In this document: one piece after another, positions 53,811-64,000 of the stretch
Numbering within the stretch: the stretch's first letter is position 1
How the letters are laid out: each line of letters opens with the position of its first letter
Assembly (NCBI GenBank): GCA_030704225.1
Contig: CP131915.1
Span: 496,001 to 560,000, forward strand
Reading direction: 5' to 3'
DNA length: 64,000 nucleotides
DNA from: Kosakonia sp. H02
Lineage (GTDB): Bacteria; Pseudomonadota; Gammaproteobacteria; Enterobacterales; Enterobacteriaceae
Program-made: the position numbers and the translations under genes
The notes under the pieces: generated by a model
Told to the model about the DNA's origin: nothing
The model's database searches: none
What the model saw: only the letters and a program-made list of their open reading frames with translations

Positions 53811-53842
53811 GTAGGCCGGAAGGCGCCAGCCGCCCTCCGGCA
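53811..53842. repeat. REP-like element between tpx and tyrR
   Basis: GTAGGCCGGAAGGCG at 53811 pairs with CGCCCTCCGGC at about 53831-53841, the usual enterobacterial REP hairpin in the convergent gap. Confidence 0.7.
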
Positions 53843-53847
53843 ACACG

Positions 53848-55389
53848 TTACTCTTCGCTCTTCTTCTGGCTTAAACCATATTCCCGCAGCTTGTTGGCAA
53901 TCGCGGTGTGCGACACGCCCAGGCGCTTCGCAAGTTTACGCGTGCTGGGGTAATTTCGATAAAGCTGCGTCAAAACCGAACGCTCAAAACGGCTGGTGAT
54001 GTCGTCCAGCGAACCTTCCATGGCATCGTCACCCACCGACACGGTCGCGGCATCGTAATCCGGCAACTGAATATCCTGCGCCCGCAATTCATAACCTTCC
54101 AGCTGCGTTAACGCGCGATAAATGGCGTTCTTCAACTGCCGCACATTTCCCGGCCAGCTATAACGCGTCAGCAAATGATGGAGATCCTGCGACAGTTTCG
54201 GGCGCGGTACGCCCTGCTCATCGGCAAAACGGGCAACAAACAGTTCCGTCAGCGGCATGATGTCCTGCGGACGGTCACGCAGCGGCGGCAGATTTAACGT
54301 CAACACATTCAGGCGATAATAGAGATCTTCGCGGAACAGACCTTTTTGAACCAGTTCGACCAGGTTTCGCTGCGTGGCGCAAATCACCCGTACATCAACA
54401 TGTACTTCATGATCTTCACCCACGCGGCGGAATGTACCGTCGTTAAGGAAACGCAATAATTTCACCTGCATGCGCGGCGACATTTCGCCGATCTCATCCA
54501 GCAACACCGAGCCGCCATTCGCCTGCTCGAAAAAGCCTTTTTTACCTTCCGGCGCATGGCCGAAAAGTTCGCTTTCCACCGACTCTTCCGGGATAGAGGC
54601 GCAGTTCAGCGCCAGATACGGTTTTGCCGCGCGCGGGCTGGCAAGATGGCAGGCATGGGCCAGCAAATCTTTGCCGGTTCCGGTATCGCCGGTGATTAAT
54701 AACGGCGCAGTCAGCGTCGCCAGTTTGCGCGCTTGCTCAACCAGCTGGCGCATTTTCGGGCTGATGGCGACAATCTGACTGAACGCACTGACATCCTGCT
54801 GGCTGATATTTTGCAACTGGCGGCCCATCCGTGCGGTCGAGCGCAGCATCACCACCGCGCCGGTCAACACCGGTTCACCGCTTTCCCCCTCCAGGTGCAC
54901 CGGCGTGATTTCCATCAGGAAATTTTGCCCGCCGATAACCAGGTGTTCGTTATGGGAGTGTCGCGGGTTGCCATCCAGCCAGCGCTGGAAGTTGAAACCG
55001 GTAATCAATTGAATGGCGTTGTGGTTACGCAGCTTGTCGAGATGCAGGCCGAAAAGCTGACAGCTCGCCGGGTTCGCCAGCTCAATTTTGCTTTTCATAT
55101 CCAGAGAGAGCACCGGCTCCGGCAACGCTTCCAGCAGCGCACTCATGGCGCGATGCTCACGTTCGGAGGGCATCCACAGCACCGTGCGGACATCGGTAAC
55201 GCCCGGAATGCGGCGGATTTCGGCCATCAGGCTGCTGAAGGTGTTAAATTCCAGCGCGGCGAAATTGAGGTAGATACGTCCGACAGGGTCAATCTCTATT
55301 CCACGTAAATCGATACCGCGCAGTACCAGCAAATCCAGTAATTCACGTGTCAGGCCAAGCCTGTCTTCACAAAAAACTTCGAGGCGCAT
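53848..55389 (-). CDS. tyrR: TyrR, aromatic amino-acid regulator
   Basis: 513 residues from the ATG at 55389, as in E. coli; a GTG four codons earlier overlaps the ribosome site. N-terminal ACT domain (MRLEVFCEDRLGLTRELLDL), a PAS domain, an AAA+ domain with GDTGTGKD, and a C-terminal Fis-like HTH (RKLAKRLGVSHTAIANKL). The GAFTGA loop of sigma-54 activators is replaced by APEGKKG, so like E. coli TyrR it acts on sigma-70 promoters in response to tyrosine, phenylalanine and tryptophan. Confidence 0.97.
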   Translation of the reverse strand: MRLEVFCEDRLGLTRELLDLLVLRGIDLRGIEIDPVGRIYLNFAALEFNTFSSLMAEIRRIPGVTDVRTVLWMPSEREHRAMSALLEALPEPVLSLDMKSKIELANPASCQLFGLHLDKLRNHNAIQLITGFNFQRWLDGNPRHSHNEHLVIGGQNFLMEITPVHLEGESGEPVLTGAVVMLRSTARMGRQLQNISQQDVSAFSQIVAISPKMRQLVEQARKLATLTAPLLITGDTGTGKDLLAHACHLASPRAAKPYLALNCASIPEESVESELFGHAPEGKKGFFEQANGGSVLLDEIGEMSPRMQVKLLRFLNDGTFRRVGEDHEVHVDVRVICATQRNLVELVQKGLFREDLYYRLNVLTLNLPPLRDRPQDIMPLTELFVARFADEQGVPRPKLSQDLHHLLTRYSWPGNVRQLKNAIYRALTQLEGYELRAQDIQLPDYDAATVSVGDDAMEGSLDDITSRFERSVLTQLYRNYPSTRKLAKRLGVSHTAIANKLREYGLSQKKSEE

Positions 55390-55535
55390 GGGAATCTTCA
55401 CCCTTTATTCATTCACGTTATGAAAGAATAATATGCCACTTCCCGGCTGGCAGGAAGGTATCTGTCAACAAATATTGACAGTGTGGCGAAAAAAGCGGCG
55501 CAGCGCTGTAAAGGTAAGCACGCAACGCCGCTTTT

Positions 55536-56597
55536 TCAGCCACCGGCTTGAGAAGATTTCCCTTTCTGTAGCGTCTCTTTCACTTGAGCGATTAATTGAC
55601 GACGGAAATCCCCCAGCCGGGGTTTGTCATCCTCCAGCCAGGGCAGTGGTCGGCACAGCTCCATGGCTTTAATCCCCAAACGGGCGGTCAATAACCCGGC
55701 GCCAATGCCCTGCGCCGCACGGGCTGAAAGTCGCGCCGCCAGATCTTGCGACATCCAGTCCATACCGATTTCGCGCACCAGTTCACTGGCCCCGGCAAAC
55801 GCGATATTCAGCAGCACCAGCCGGAACAGGCGTAAGCGGCTGTAATACCCCAGTTCAATGCCGTACAGCGTGGCGATGCGGTTAATCAGACGCAGATTGC
55901 GCCAGGCGATAAATGCCATATCAACCATTGCCAGCGGGCTGACGGCTATCATCAGCGTTGATTCCGCCGCCGATCGGCTGATCTCGCGCCGCGCCTGCGC
56001 ATCCAGTACCGGCTGTACCAGGTGGGCATATAAGCTCACGATTTCGCGATCGCTCTGGGTTTCGTGAATGGCAGCGTACCAGCGTTGCAGCGCCGGATGG
56101 GATTTATCGATCCCCGCCTGCTGCGCCAGTTTTTCGCAAAATGCCCGTCCTTTGCCCGTACCGTGGCTGTGCAAAAGGTCGCGCGCTTCATCGCGTTCCT
56201 GCGCACGCTGGCGTAAGCGCCACAGCCGCCGCCACTCGCTGGCAACAGATCCAACACCCGCGCCGATAATGAGCGCGCCAGCAGCACATCCATCGAGGGC
56301 GACCCAATCCTGCGTCTGCCAGGCATTTATCGTCCACTGTACGCCCTGGCCCACCACGCTAAGGCCAAACAGCGCCAGCCCGGCGGTCACCATGTTGCGC
56401 CACAGGCTGCGTTTTGGGCGCAGCGCGGCGTCCACTACCGCTTCGGCCGGGCCGTCATCCGGCAAGGCATCTACGCTAACCGGAGCGAATTGATCGGCCT
56501 GCAATTCATCAAAGGTTTGTGCCTGTTTGTACTGCTCGGGGTGTTGCACATCCAGCGGCCCGGCGAAATCGATGCGCGGTTTTAACGGCTCGGTCAT
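55536..56597 (-). CDS. ycjF: YcjF, DUF697 inner-membrane protein of the Psp regulon
   Basis: 353 residues, as in E. coli. An acidic N-terminus of about 65 residues ([19 protein letters not shown]) precedes two membrane helices (about 70-90 and 100-120), and a DUF697 region with a third hydrophobic stretch lies near residues 210-270. It overlaps the ycjX stop by four bases. Function unknown; it is induced by PspF in E. coli. Confidence 0.93.
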   Translation of the reverse strand: MTEPLKPRIDFAGPLDVQHPEQYKQAQTFDELQADQFAPVSVDALPDDGPAEAVVDAALRPKRSLWRNMVTAGLALFGLSVVGQGVQWTINAWQTQDWVALDGCAAGALIIGAGVGSVASEWRRLWRLRQRAQERDEARDLLHSHGTGKGRAFCEKLAQQAGIDKSHPALQRWYAAIHETQSDREIVSLYAHLVQPVLDAQARREISRSAAESTLMIAVSPLAMVDMAFIAWRNLRLINRIATLYGIELGYYSRLRLFRLVLLNIAFAGASELVREIGMDWMSQDLAARLSARAAQGIGAGLLTARLGIKAMELCRPLPWLEDDKPRLGDFRRQLIAQVKETLQKGKSSQAGG

Positions 56598-57997
56598 CGC
56601 AATTTATCTCCTATTAAAAACTCCAGCGCGGCGTCCAGACGAATGTGCGGCAGCGGTGAATCGACATCCATCACCTGCGGGCGAAAGGCCTCAAAGCTGA
56701 ACCCTTGTTTGTCCCAGAACGCCTGGCCCGGCAGGCGCGCCGGTACTTCGCCAGGATAAAAGGTTAACGGCGAACCGTCACTTAATCGGTGACCGCGTAA
56801 CGCCGGAATTTTTTCGCCATTCACCTCTATCAGCCCACTTTGTGTCGCCTGAATGGATGCCAACCCAAGGCAATCCATGCTGATACCTTCAAACGCGGCA
56901 TTTTGCCAGGCGTCCTGAATCAGCTGTTGCAGCAGCGAGACCATATTGGCGTGTTGATCGACGGTAATGTGATCCGCTTTGGTCGCGGCAAACAGCAGCT
57001 TGTCGATAACCGGCGAGAACAGGCGGCGAAACAGCGTTCGTTGCCCGTAGTGAAAACTCTGCATCAATTGCGTCAGCGCCAGGCGCATATCATTGAAAGC
57101 TTGCGGGCCGTTATTCAGCGGTTGCAGGCAGTCGACCAGCACAATCTGACGATCAAACTTTAAGAAGTGATTTTTATAAAAGCCTTTAACGACGTGGTCG
57201 CAATAGTAATGGTAGCGCTCGCGCAGCATCCCGGCGTTGGTGTGTTTACCTGCCTGGGCCAGCTTTGCTTCGCCGGTGCCGTCGACATCCGGCCACGGGA
57301 AAAATTGCAGCGCTGGCGCGCCCGCCAGATCGCCCGGCAAAACAAAACGCCCCGGCTGAATAAAATGCAGCCCTTCGTGTTTGCATTGGTGCAGGTAGTC
57401 CGTCCAGGCAGCGGCAATGTCCGCCAGACGGTTTTCATCGGCGGGCGCCAGCGGATCAAGCCCGGCGCACAGCGCGCGCCATTTTTCCGACCAGGCTTTA
57501 CGCGGCCCTTGCAACAGCCCCGTCATCTGCCGTGACCAGCTCAGGTAATCCTGCGCCAGCATGGGCAAATCCAGCAGCCATTCACCGGGGTAATCGACAA
57601 TTTCTAGATAGAGCGTGGAGGTCTCTTTGAAGTGGCGCAGCAGCGAGTCTTTGGCGCGAAAGCGCAGCGCCAGGCGGATTTCGCTGACGCCGCGCGTCGG
57701 CGTCGGCCACACCGGTGGCGTACCGTAGAGCTGTGCCAGCCCTTCATCATAAGTAAAACGGGGAATGCCGAAATCACGCTGCGGGACGCGTTTAACGCCC
57801 AGCAAGCGCTCTTCGCGCACTGCGCTGAGCAGCGGCAGGCGCGATCCGGTATGAATATTGAGGAGTTGATTGACCAGTACGGTAATAAATGCGGTTTTCC
57901 CGCTGCGGCTGAGGCCGGTCACCGCAAGACGTAAATGCCTGTCCATGCCGCGGTTGACCAGCGCGTTCAGTTCGTTTCGAAATCGATCCATCGCCAT
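56594..57997 (-). CDS. ycjX: YcjX, DUF463 P-loop NTPase of the Psp regulon
   Basis: 467 residues; E. coli has 465. P-loop TGLSRSGKT (residues 27-35) near the N-terminus, conserved [16 protein letters not shown], and [14 protein letters not shown] mark the DUF463 GTP-binding-like family. It is cytoplasmic with unknown function, cotranscribed with the Psp genes in many enterobacteria. It lies about 65 bp after pspD; pspE and the ycjMN...V sugar genes between them in E. coli are absent. Confidence 0.94.
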   Translation of the reverse strand: MAMDRFRNELNALVNRGMDRHLRLAVTGLSRSGKTAFITVLVNQLLNIHTGSRLPLLSAVREERLLGVKRVPQRDFGIPRFTYDEGLAQLYGTPPVWPTPTRGVSEIRLALRFRAKDSLLRHFKETSTLYLEIVDYPGEWLLDLPMLAQDYLSWSRQMTGLLQGPRKAWSEKWRALCAGLDPLAPADENRLADIAAAWTDYLHQCKHEGLHFIQPGRFVLPGDLAGAPALQFFPWPDVDGTGEAKLAQAGKHTNAGMLRERYHYYCDHVVKGFYKNHFLKFDRQIVLVDCLQPLNNGPQAFNDMRLALTQLMQSFHYGQRTLFRRLFSPVIDKLLFAATKADHITVDQHANMVSLLQQLIQDAWQNAAFEGISMDCLGLASIQATQSGLIEVNGEKIPALRGHRLSDGSPLTFYPGEVPARLPGQAFWDKQGFSFEAFRPQVMDVDSPLPHIRLDAALEFLIGDKLR

Positions 57998-58061
57998 GCG
58001 TATGCGCCCTGAAGTCCGGAAGTGTCAAACAGTGTACGAGATGTGGGCGGCTACGTAATTA

Positions 58062-58304
58062 TCAACGCCTGATATTGTCAGGCTTTTTGTTGAAGCGGCG
58101 GGAGACTTTATTCGCCGCCCGTTTCAGTAACGGTTCCAGCGCAAAGGCCAGCAGCAGTTTGACCGGTCGACGGGCAACGGATTTCACCGCCCAGCCCGCC
58201 ACACCCGCCGGGCCGTAGCGCAGCGCGGTCAGCAACACCAGTTTTCCGGCAATCTTCAGGCCGGGTTTAACGTTGCGGTTTACCTGTTGCCAGTGTCGAT
58301 TCAT
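58062..58304 (-). CDS. pspD: PspD, phage-shock protein D
   Basis: 80 residues, basic and amphipathic ([29 protein letters not shown]), with the family's N-terminal region [33 protein letters not shown]. Peripheral inner-membrane member of the psp operon with unknown function. Ten bases after pspC. Confidence 0.93.
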   Translation of the reverse strand: MNRHWQQVNRNVKPGLKIAGKLVLLTALRYGPAGVAGWAVKSVARRPVKLLLAFALEPLLKRAANKVSRRFNKKPDNIRR

Positions 58305-58314
58305 GGTTTACCTC

Positions 58315-58674
58315 TTAAAGCTGACGAAAACGGCTACGCAGCGAGAACGTATCGGATGTGACATAACGCTCCATCTGCCGCAGGCGTGATTCTCCGGCGG
58401 CAAGTTGGGCGTCTACGGCATCCAGTAGCTCGCTGCTGCTGGGTGGCACTTCACCTTCAGTGTAGTTTTCCGGCAGCGGATCGAGCACAAAAAACAGCAC
58501 GATATAGGCGGCAACCACAAAGAAAAACAGGCCGAAACACATCGCCAGTATGGCGAGGAGGCGTACCATTTTTACCTTGATATCAAGGTATTGTGCGATA
58601 CCGGCACAGACGCCGCCCACTTTACCGCGCTGTGGGATACGCCATAATTTTTTATTCAGATTGAGGGTAGCCAT
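58315..58674 (-). CDS. pspC: PspC, inner-membrane activator of the phage-shock response
   Basis: 119 residues. PspC domain (LWRIPQRGKVGGVCAGIAQYLD, then a membrane helix VRLLAILAMCFGLFFFVVAAYIVLFFVLDP) followed by a C-terminal leucine-zipper-like stretch. With PspB it senses membrane stress and pulls PspA away from PspF. The start overlaps the pspB stop by one base. Confidence 0.96.
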   Translation of the reverse strand: MATLNLNKKLWRIPQRGKVGGVCAGIAQYLDIKVKMVRLLAILAMCFGLFFFVVAAYIVLFFVLDPLPENYTEGEVPPSSSELLDAVDAQLAAGESRLRQMERYVTSDTFSLRSRFRQL

Positions 58675-58898
58675 CAGCGATCTCTCCAGTTCGGATGCTC
58701 TGCATCAAGAATATCTTCCAGCGCCTGAATGCGTTCACGCATCCTTGTTGCTTCGTCAGACAGTTGCAGCAACCGTTGCTGCTCGTTCTGGTTAAGCTCG
58801 CCGCGCGATGTGCGGTTGTTGTAGTGCAGCCATAACCAGACCGGCAAAACAAACAGGATGAAAAGTGTCAGGGGTATAGCCAGAAAAAGCGTGCTCAT
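58674..58898 (-). CDS. pspB: PspB, phage-shock sensor protein B
   Basis: 74 residues. N-terminal membrane helix (about residues 5-25) and a cytoplasmic coiled coil (LNQNEQQRLLQLSDEATRMRERIQALEDILD). It partners with PspC. GGAGT ribosome site. Confidence 0.96.
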   Translation of the reverse strand: MSTLFLAIPLTLFILFVLPVWLWLHYNNRTSRGELNQNEQQRLLQLSDEATRMRERIQALEDILDAEHPNWRDR

Positions 58899-58951
58899 GT
58901 GTACTCCTTACAGGGATGACGTGCGGCATCTTCTGATGCCGCCGCTATTTA

Positions 58952-59620
58952 TTATTGGTTGTCCTGTTTCATTCTGGCTTTCAGTTGCGCCAGTTGCTCG
59001 CTGATTTCATCATCCGCTTGCAGGTCGGCAAACTGCTGATCCAGCGATTTCTGTTTGCCAAAGCCATGGCTCTCGGCTTCCGCTTCCATCTGGTCGATAC
59101 GACGCTCGAAAGATTCGAAACGTGCCATCGCTTCATCCATTTTGCCGCTGTCAAGCTGACGGCGAACATCGCGAGAAGAACTGGCCGCCTGGTGACGCAG
59201 CGTCAGCGCTTGCTGGCGAGCGCGGGTTTCACTGAGTTTATTCTCCAGCTCACCAATCTCTTTTTTCATGCGCGCCAGGCTTTCATCAACCAGCGTCACT
59301 TCCTGCTCCAGCGTGTCGATAAGCGCCGTCACTTTTTGTTTCTCAAGCAGCGCTGCCCGCGCCAGATCGTCTTTCTCTTTACGCAGCGCCAGTTCGGCTT
59401 TTTCCTGCCATTCGGCCTGCTGCGCGCTCGCCTGCTCAATACGGCGAGTCAGCTGTTTTTTCTCCGCCAGCGCGCGGGCTGAAGTCGAACGGACTTCGAC
59501 CAGCGTGTCTTCCATCTCCTGGATCATCAGACGCACCAGTTTTTGTGGATCTTCTGCTTTTTCCAGCAGCGAGTTGATGTTGGCGTTCACGATGTCGGCA
59601 AAACGAGAAAAAATACCCAT
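58952..59620 (-). CDS. pspA: PspA, phage-shock effector and PspF inhibitor
   Basis: 222 residues, IM30/ESCRT-III family. N-terminal amphipathic helix ([25 protein letters not shown]) then almost continuous coiled coil. It binds stressed inner membrane as large oligomers and, when not needed there, inhibits PspF. First gene of pspABCD. Confidence 0.97.
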   Translation of the reverse strand: MGIFSRFADIVNANINSLLEKAEDPQKLVRLMIQEMEDTLVEVRSTSARALAEKKQLTRRIEQASAQQAEWQEKAELALRKEKDDLARAALLEKQKVTALIDTLEQEVTLVDESLARMKKEIGELENKLSETRARQQALTLRHQAASSSRDVRRQLDSGKMDEAMARFESFERRIDQMEAEAESHGFGKQKSLDQQFADLQADDEISEQLAQLKARMKQDNQ

Positions 59621-59673
59621 AATTCGTTCCTCTTGATTTCTGTAATCGGGCCAGGCCCTGCTGTCTGGTTATT

Positions 59674-59689
59674 ACAAACTTCGTGCCAA
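59674..59689 (-). promoter_or_regulatory. Sigma-54 promoter of pspABCD
   Basis: On the minus strand TTGGCACG (59689-59682) and TTTGT (59678-59674) give the -24/-12 pattern TGGCAC-N5-TTTG of sigma-54 promoters, about 55 bp upstream of pspA. PspF binding sites should lie in the AT-rich DNA towards pspF. Confidence 0.88.
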
Positions 59690-59787
59690 CTTTTTATATT
59701 ATTGATTATAAAAGAGATGAATAATTTTACCGCAACGATAACTTAAGCTAGAGTGGTTAATATCACTAACAAGTGGCGAATTTAATC

Positions 59788-60768
59788 ATGTCAGAACATA
59801 AAGAGAACTTGCTCGGCGAGGCCAACAGCTTTATAGAAGTGCTGGAACAGGTCTCGCGCCTGGCGCCGATTGATAAACCGGTATTGATTATTGGCGAGCG
59901 CGGGACCGGTAAAGAGCTGATTGCTAACCGTTTGCACTATCTCTCTTCCCGGTGGCAGGGGCCGTTTATATCCCTTAATTGCGCGGCGCTGAATGAAAAT
60001 CTGCTCGACACGGAACTGTTCGGTCATGAAGCCGGGGCGTTTACCGGCGCGCAAAAACGCCACCCTGGCCGCTTTGAACGGGCCGATGGCGGGACGCTAT
60101 TTCTCGATGAACTGGCGACGGCGCCGATGCTGGTGCAGGAAAAGCTGTTGCGCGTCATTGAATATGGCGAGCTGGAGCGCGTCGGCGGCAGCCAGCCTTT
60201 GCAGGTGAATGTGCGGCTGGTGTGCGCTACCAATGCCGATTTACCGCAGATGGTGCTGGATGGCACGTTCCGCGCCGACCTACTTGACCGGCTGGCCTTT
60301 GATGTCGTGCTGTTACCCCCGCTGCGCCAGCGCCAGACTGACATTATGCTAATGGCCGATCACTTCGCTATTCAGATGTGCCGCGAATTACACCTGCCGC
60401 TGTTTCCCGGTTTTACGGAACAGGCTCGCGATGTGCTGATGAACTATTCCTGGCCGGGCAATATCCGCGAATTAAAAAATGTGGTTGAGCGCTCGGTGTA
60501 TCGCCACGGTAGCAGTGAAACGCCGCTTGAGAACATTATTCTCGATCCGTTTCAGCGCGATGCGCCTGCCAAAGCGCAGCGCGAACCGGCAAATGCGACG
60601 ACTCCATCACTGCCGCTTAATCTGCGCCAGTTCCAGTTTGATCAGGAAAAAGTGCTGCTGCAAAGCAGCCTGCAACAGGCAAAATTCAACCAGAAACGGG
60701 CGGCGGAACTGTTGGGTTTAACCTATCACCAGTTGCGGGCGCTGCTTAAAAAGCACCAAATCAGTTGA
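59788..60768 (+). CDS. pspF: PspF, sigma-54 activator of the phage-shock operon
   Basis: 326 residues from the ATG at 59788, as in E. coli; a GTG five codons upstream is less likely. It is an AAA+ domain with no receiver domain: Walker A GERGTGKE, the GAFTGA loop that contacts sigma-54, Walker B GGTLFLDE, and a C-terminal Fis-type HTH (QKRAAELLGLTYHQLRALLKK). PspA blocks it through the conserved surface tryptophan loop. Divergent from pspA. Confidence 0.97.
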   Translation: MSEHKENLLGEANSFIEVLEQVSRLAPIDKPVLIIGERGTGKELIANRLHYLSSRWQGPFISLNCAALNENLLDTELFGHEAGAFTGAQKRHPGRFERADGGTLFLDELATAPMLVQEKLLRVIEYGELERVGGSQPLQVNVRLVCATNADLPQMVLDGTFRADLLDRLAFDVVLLPPLRQRQTDIMLMADHFAIQMCRELHLPLFPGFTEQARDVLMNYSWPGNIRELKNVVERSVYRHGSSETPLENIILDPFQRDAPAKAQREPANATTPSLPLNLRQFQFDQEKVLLQSSLQQAKFNQKRAAELLGLTYHQLRALLKKHQIS

Positions 60769-60803
60769 AATCGCCGACAATAGCAGCAGTCGTTAGCAGA
60801 CTT

Positions 60804-60834
60804 TTGTACGAAGCCCAGGTAAGTGCGATACACT
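60804..60834 (+). promoter_or_regulatory. Promoter candidate of sapABC
   Basis: TTGTAC (60804-60809) and GATACACT (60827-60834) with 17-19 bp spacing, 33 bp upstream of the sapA start. Confidence 0.5.
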
Positions 60835-60866
60835 TTGCACATCAATTTAAACTCGTTGAAAAACTC

Positions 60867-62492
60867 ATGCGTCTGGTTTTCTCTTCCCTGCTACTCGCTG
60901 CAAGCCTTGCCCAGGCTGCTCCTCTGCCCGCACCGACGGATATCCGTGAAAGCGGTTTTGTTTATTGCGTTAACGGCCAGGTGAGCACCTTTAACCCACA
61001 AAAAGCCAGCAGCGGGCTGATTGTCGATACCCTGGCGGCGCAGCTTTATGACCGCCTGCTGGATGTCGATCCCTACACCTACCGGCTGGTGCCGGAGCTG
61101 GCGGAAAGCTGGGAGGTGCTGGATAACGGCGCAACGTACCGCTTTCGCCTGCGCGATGGCGTTAATTTTCAGCGCACCGCGTGGTTTACGCCCCACCGCA
61201 CACTGAATGCCGATGATGTGGTGTTTACCTTCCAGCGCATTTTCGACCGTAACCACCCGTGGCATAACGTTAATGGCAGCAACTTCCCCTATTTTGACAG
61301 CCTGCAATTTGCCGATTCCGTCGACAGCGTGCGTAAGCTGGATAACCGCACCATTGAGTTTCGCCTGAAGAAACCGGATGCGTCGTTTTTATGGCATCTC
61401 GCCACTCACTATGCCTCGGTGATGTCGGCGGAATATGCCGCAGAGCTGGCGAAAGTCGATAAACAGGAACTGCTCGATCGCCAGCCGGTTGGCACCGGGC
61501 CTTATCAACTGGATGAATACAGCGCCGGACAGTACATTCGGTTACAGCGTCACGAAAAATTCTGGCGCGGTAGGCCCTTGATGCAGCAAGTGGTTGTTGA
61601 TTTGGGTTCAGGTGGCACAGGCCGTTTATCAAAATTGTTAACCGGAGAATGCGATGTGCTGGCCTGGCCCGCCGCCAGCCAGCTGACGATCCTGCGTGAT
61701 GACCCACGTTTGCGCCTGACGCTGCGCCCGGGGATGAACATCGCCTATCTGGCGTTTAATACCAACAAACCACCGCTGAATAACCCTGAAGTTCGCCACG
61801 CGCTGGCGCTGTCGATCAATAACCAGCGGCTGATGCAATCAATTTATTACGGCACCGCAGAAACGGCGGCCTCTATTCTGCCGCGCGCGTCATGGGCCTA
61901 TGACAACGAAGCGAAAATTACCGAATACAATCCCGAAAAAGCACGCGACCGCCTGAAAGCGCTGGGGCTGGAAAACCTGACGCTGCAATTATGGGTGCCG
62001 ACCAGTTCTCAGCCGTGGAACCCCAGCCCGCTGAAAACCGCCGAGCTTATCCAGGCGGATATGGCGCAGGTCGGGGTTAAAGTGATGATCGTGCCGGTGG
62101 AAGGCCGTTTCCAGGAAGCGCGGTTGATGGACATGAATCACGATTTAACCCTGACTGGCTGGGCGACGGACAGTAACGACCCGGACAGTTTCTTTCGCCC
62201 AATGCTCAGTTGCGCCGCCATTAATTCACAGACCAATTTTGCCCATTGGTGCCATCGTGAGTTCGACGATGTGCTGCGAAAAGCGCTGGCCTCACAACAG
62301 CTTGCCTCGCGCATTGATGATTATGACGACGCGCAGCAGATCCTCGCCCGTGAATTGCCAGTATTACCGCTGGCCTCTTCTCTGCGCTTGCAGGCGTACC
62401 GTTACGATATTAAAGGTCTGGTGCTTAGCCCGTTTGGCAGCGCCTCTTTTGCCGGTGTCTCGCGAGAGAAACAAGAGGTATCACCGCCATGA
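60867..62492 (+). CDS. sapA: SapA, periplasmic peptide-binding protein of the Sap transporter
   Basis: 541 residues from the ATG at 60867; a 34-codon upstream extension has no family support. Signal peptide ([19 protein letters not shown]), then an SBP family 5 fold ([43 protein letters not shown]). SapA belongs to the ABC system that exports or imports cationic peptides and putrescine depending on species. Its stop overlaps the sapB start by four bases. Confidence 0.96.
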   Translation: MRLVFSSLLLAASLAQAAPLPAPTDIRESGFVYCVNGQVSTFNPQKASSGLIVDTLAAQLYDRLLDVDPYTYRLVPELAESWEVLDNGATYRFRLRDGVNFQRTAWFTPHRTLNADDVVFTFQRIFDRNHPWHNVNGSNFPYFDSLQFADSVDSVRKLDNRTIEFRLKKPDASFLWHLATHYASVMSAEYAAELAKVDKQELLDRQPVGTGPYQLDEYSAGQYIRLQRHEKFWRGRPLMQQVVVDLGSGGTGRLSKLLTGECDVLAWPAASQLTILRDDPRLRLTLRPGMNIAYLAFNTNKPPLNNPEVRHALALSINNQRLMQSIYYGTAETAASILPRASWAYDNEAKITEYNPEKARDRLKALGLENLTLQLWVPTSSQPWNPSPLKTAELIQADMAQVGVKVMIVPVEGRFQEARLMDMNHDLTLTGWATDSNDPDSFFRPMLSCAAINSQTNFAHWCHREFDDVLRKALASQQLASRIDDYDDAQQILARELPVLPLASSLRLQAYRYDIKGLVLSPFGSASFAGVSREKQEVSPP

Positions 62493-63454
62493 TTATCTTT
62501 ACCTTGCGCCGTTTGCTGCTGCTTCTGGTGACGCTCTTTTTGCTGACGTTTGTCGGCTTTAGCCTGAGCTATTTTACGCCCCATGCGCCGTTACAGGGCG
62601 CGACGCTGTGGAATGCCTGGGTGTTCTGGTTTAACGGCGTGCTGCACTGGGATTTTGGTGTTTCCAGCATTAACGGGCAGTTAATTTCCGAGCAGCTTAA
62701 ACAGGTGTTCCCGGCGACCATGGAGCTGTGCATCCTGGCGTTTGGCTCTGCGCTGCTGGTCGGCATTCCGGTGGGGATGCTGGCAGGTGTGATGCGCGGC
62801 AAATGGCAGGACAAATTGATCAGCGCCGTCGCGCTACTCGGTTTTTCAATTCCGGTTTTCTGGCTGGCGCTGTTGCTGACACTGTTTTTTTCGCTGGATC
62901 TCGGCTGGTTGCCGGTTTCCGGGCGTTTTGACCTGCTGTATGAAGTGAAAACCGTCACCGGTTTTTCGTTGATTGACGCCTGGCTTTCGGATTCGCCGTG
63001 GCGCGAAGAGATGATAATAAGCGCCCTGCGCCATGTCGTGCTGCCGGTGCTGACGCTGGCGGTTGCGCCGACCACCGAAGTTATCCGCCTGATGCGTATC
63101 AGCACGATTGATGTTTTCGACAAAAATTATATTAAAGCGGCGGCAACCCGCGGGCTTTCGCGCTTCACTATCTTGCGTCGCCATGTATTACATAACGCGC
63201 TGCCGCCGGTGATCCCACGCCTGGGGTTGCAATTCTCCACCATGCTGACGCTGGCAATGATCACCGAAATGGTCTTTAGCTGGCCAGGGCTTGGGCGCTG
63301 GTTGATTAACGCCATCCGCCAGCAGGATTACGCGGCGATTTCTGCCGGTGTGATGGTCATCGGTTCGTTGGTCATTATTATCAACGTGCTGTCCGATATC
63401 CTGGGTGCGCTGGCGAACCCATTGAAACATAAGGAATGGTATGCCTTACGATAG
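62489..63454 (+). CDS. sapB: SapB, permease of the Sap ABC transporter
   Basis: 321 residues, six predicted helices and the EAA-type loop near the C-terminus ([27 protein letters not shown]). Dipeptide-permease (DppB) family. Overlaps the sapA stop and the sapC start by four and fourteen bases. Confidence 0.96.
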   Translation: MIIFTLRRLLLLLVTLFLLTFVGFSLSYFTPHAPLQGATLWNAWVFWFNGVLHWDFGVSSINGQLISEQLKQVFPATMELCILAFGSALLVGIPVGMLAGVMRGKWQDKLISAVALLGFSIPVFWLALLLTLFFSLDLGWLPVSGRFDLLYEVKTVTGFSLIDAWLSDSPWREEMIISALRHVVLPVLTLAVAPTTEVIRLMRISTIDVFDKNYIKAAATRGLSRFTILRRHVLHNALPPVIPRLGLQFSTMLTLAMITEMVFSWPGLGRWLINAIRQQDYAAISAGVMVIGSLVIIINVLSDILGALANPLKHKEWYALR

Positions 63455-64000
63455 CGTCTATAGCGAAAAACGCTCGCCCGGCGCGCTGCGAAACGCGTGG
63501 CGTAAGTTCTATGGCGATACCACCGCGATGATCGGCCTGTATGGCTGCGGGGCGTTGCTGCTCCTGTGCGTGTTTGGCCACTGGATTGCCCCCTACGGCA
63601 TTGACCAACAGTTCCTCGGCTATCAGCTTTTACCGCCGTCCTGGTCGCGCTACGGCGATGTGTCGTTTTTCCTCGGCACGGACGATCTCGGGCGCGATGT
63701 GCTAAGCCGCCTGCTGAGCGGCGCGGCCCCCACCGTGGGCGGTGCGTTTGTCGTCACGCTGGCGGCAACGCTGTGCGGCCTGGCGCTTGGAGTGTTTGCG
63801 GGAGCCACGCATGGCCTGCGCTCGGCGGTGCTGAATCATATTCTCGATACGTTATTGTCGTTACCGACGCTGTTGCTGGCGATTATTGTCGTGGCCTTTG
63901 CCGGGCCACATCTGTCGCACGCCATGTTTGCGGTCTGGCTGGCGCTGCTGCCGCGCATGGTGCGCTCGGTTTACAGCCTGGTGCATGATGAGCTGGAAAA
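63441..64000 (+). CDS. sapC: SapC, second permease of the Sap transporter (3' end outside the window)
   Basis: Start ATG at 63441 with AAGGAA upstream, inside the last codons of sapB. The 186 residues visible show the [11 protein letters not shown] opening of SapC, a first membrane helix, and the periplasmic loop with PPSWSRYG followed by [14 protein letters not shown], typical of DppC-family permeases. It runs past the right edge, where sapD and sapF would follow. Confidence 0.96.
   Translation, partial: MPYDSVYSEKRSPGALRNAWRKFYGDTTAMIGLYGCGALLLLCVFGHWIAPYGIDQQFLGYQLLPPSWSRYGDVSFFLGTDDLGRDVLSRLLSGAAPTVGGAFVVTLAATLCGLALGVFAGATHGLRSAVLNHILDTLLSLPTLLLAIIVVAFAGPHLSHAMFAVWLALLPRMVRSVYSLVHDELE

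Overview
The window is chromosomal DNA from a member of the Enterobacteriaceae. Nearly every second gene is an ortholog of the E. coli 29-33 min region, in almost the same order: tehB-ydcK-rimL-opgD-ydcJ-ydcI-trg-cybB-gapC-aldA-ydcF-hrpA-azoR-ydbL-ynbE-ydbH-ldhA-hslJ-ydbJ-ydbK/nifJ-ttcA-dbpA-fnrS-zntB-mppA-mpaA-ycjG-tpx-tyrR-ycjF-ycjX-pspDCBA-pspF-sapABC. Protein similarity by eye fits a Kosakonia/Enterobacter-type genome, but the genus is an inference. I saw no rRNA, tRNA, CRISPR array, IS element or prophage.

Region 1 (1-7.1 kb): tehB (cut by the left edge) and ydcK diverge. An inserted, translationally coupled four-gene operon follows: a membrane-anchored SrpA-like catalase, a cytochrome b561, an ECF sigma factor and its transmembrane anti-sigma factor, with an ECF-type promoter candidate in front. 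Then come a LysR effector domain without its DNA-binding domain, rimL and opgD. Region 2 (7.3-10.3 kb): an inserted amino-acid module of periplasmic binding protein, aminotransferase and divergent LysR regulator. Region 3 (10.3-16.3 kb): ydcJ, ydcI, a Trg-like chemoreceptor with a FliA promoter and an NWETF tail, and the formaldehyde pair frmRA without frmB. Region 4 (16.3-24 kb): an AT-rich patch with an orphan ORF, an MHS-family transporter, cybB, an intact gapC followed by an esterase, aldA and ydcF.

Region 5 (23.9-29.5 kb) is the most unusual part. It holds a ShoB-like 26-residue type I toxin gene facing a divergent antitoxin-like sRNA that shares a 20-nt complementary element with the toxin mRNA leader. 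Next is a 20-codon leader ORF overlapping the start of a tripartite MFS efflux pump (MFS, EmrA-like adaptor, outer-membrane lipoprotein), and then an O-methyltransferase gene.

Region 6 (29.5-46.1 kb) is conserved housekeeping: hrpA, azoR, the ydbH-ynbE-ydbL envelope-lipid operon, ldhA, hslJ, ydbJ, pyruvate:flavodoxin oxidoreductase, a KTSC protein, ttcA and dbpA. Region 7 (46.1-49.7 kb): a proline-rich 51-residue ORF, the FNR-activated sRNA FnrS, zntB, a chemoreceptor without a periplasmic domain, a 62-residue protein and a candidate new sRNA. The fnr, uspE and ogt genes that E. coli carries between zntB and mppA are not here. Region 8 (49.7-53.2 kb): murein-peptide use (mppA, mpaA, ycjG), then tpx and tyrR. 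Region 9 (55.5-64 kb): the phage-shock regulon with its sigma-54 promoter, ycjX/ycjF, and sapABC running off the right edge.
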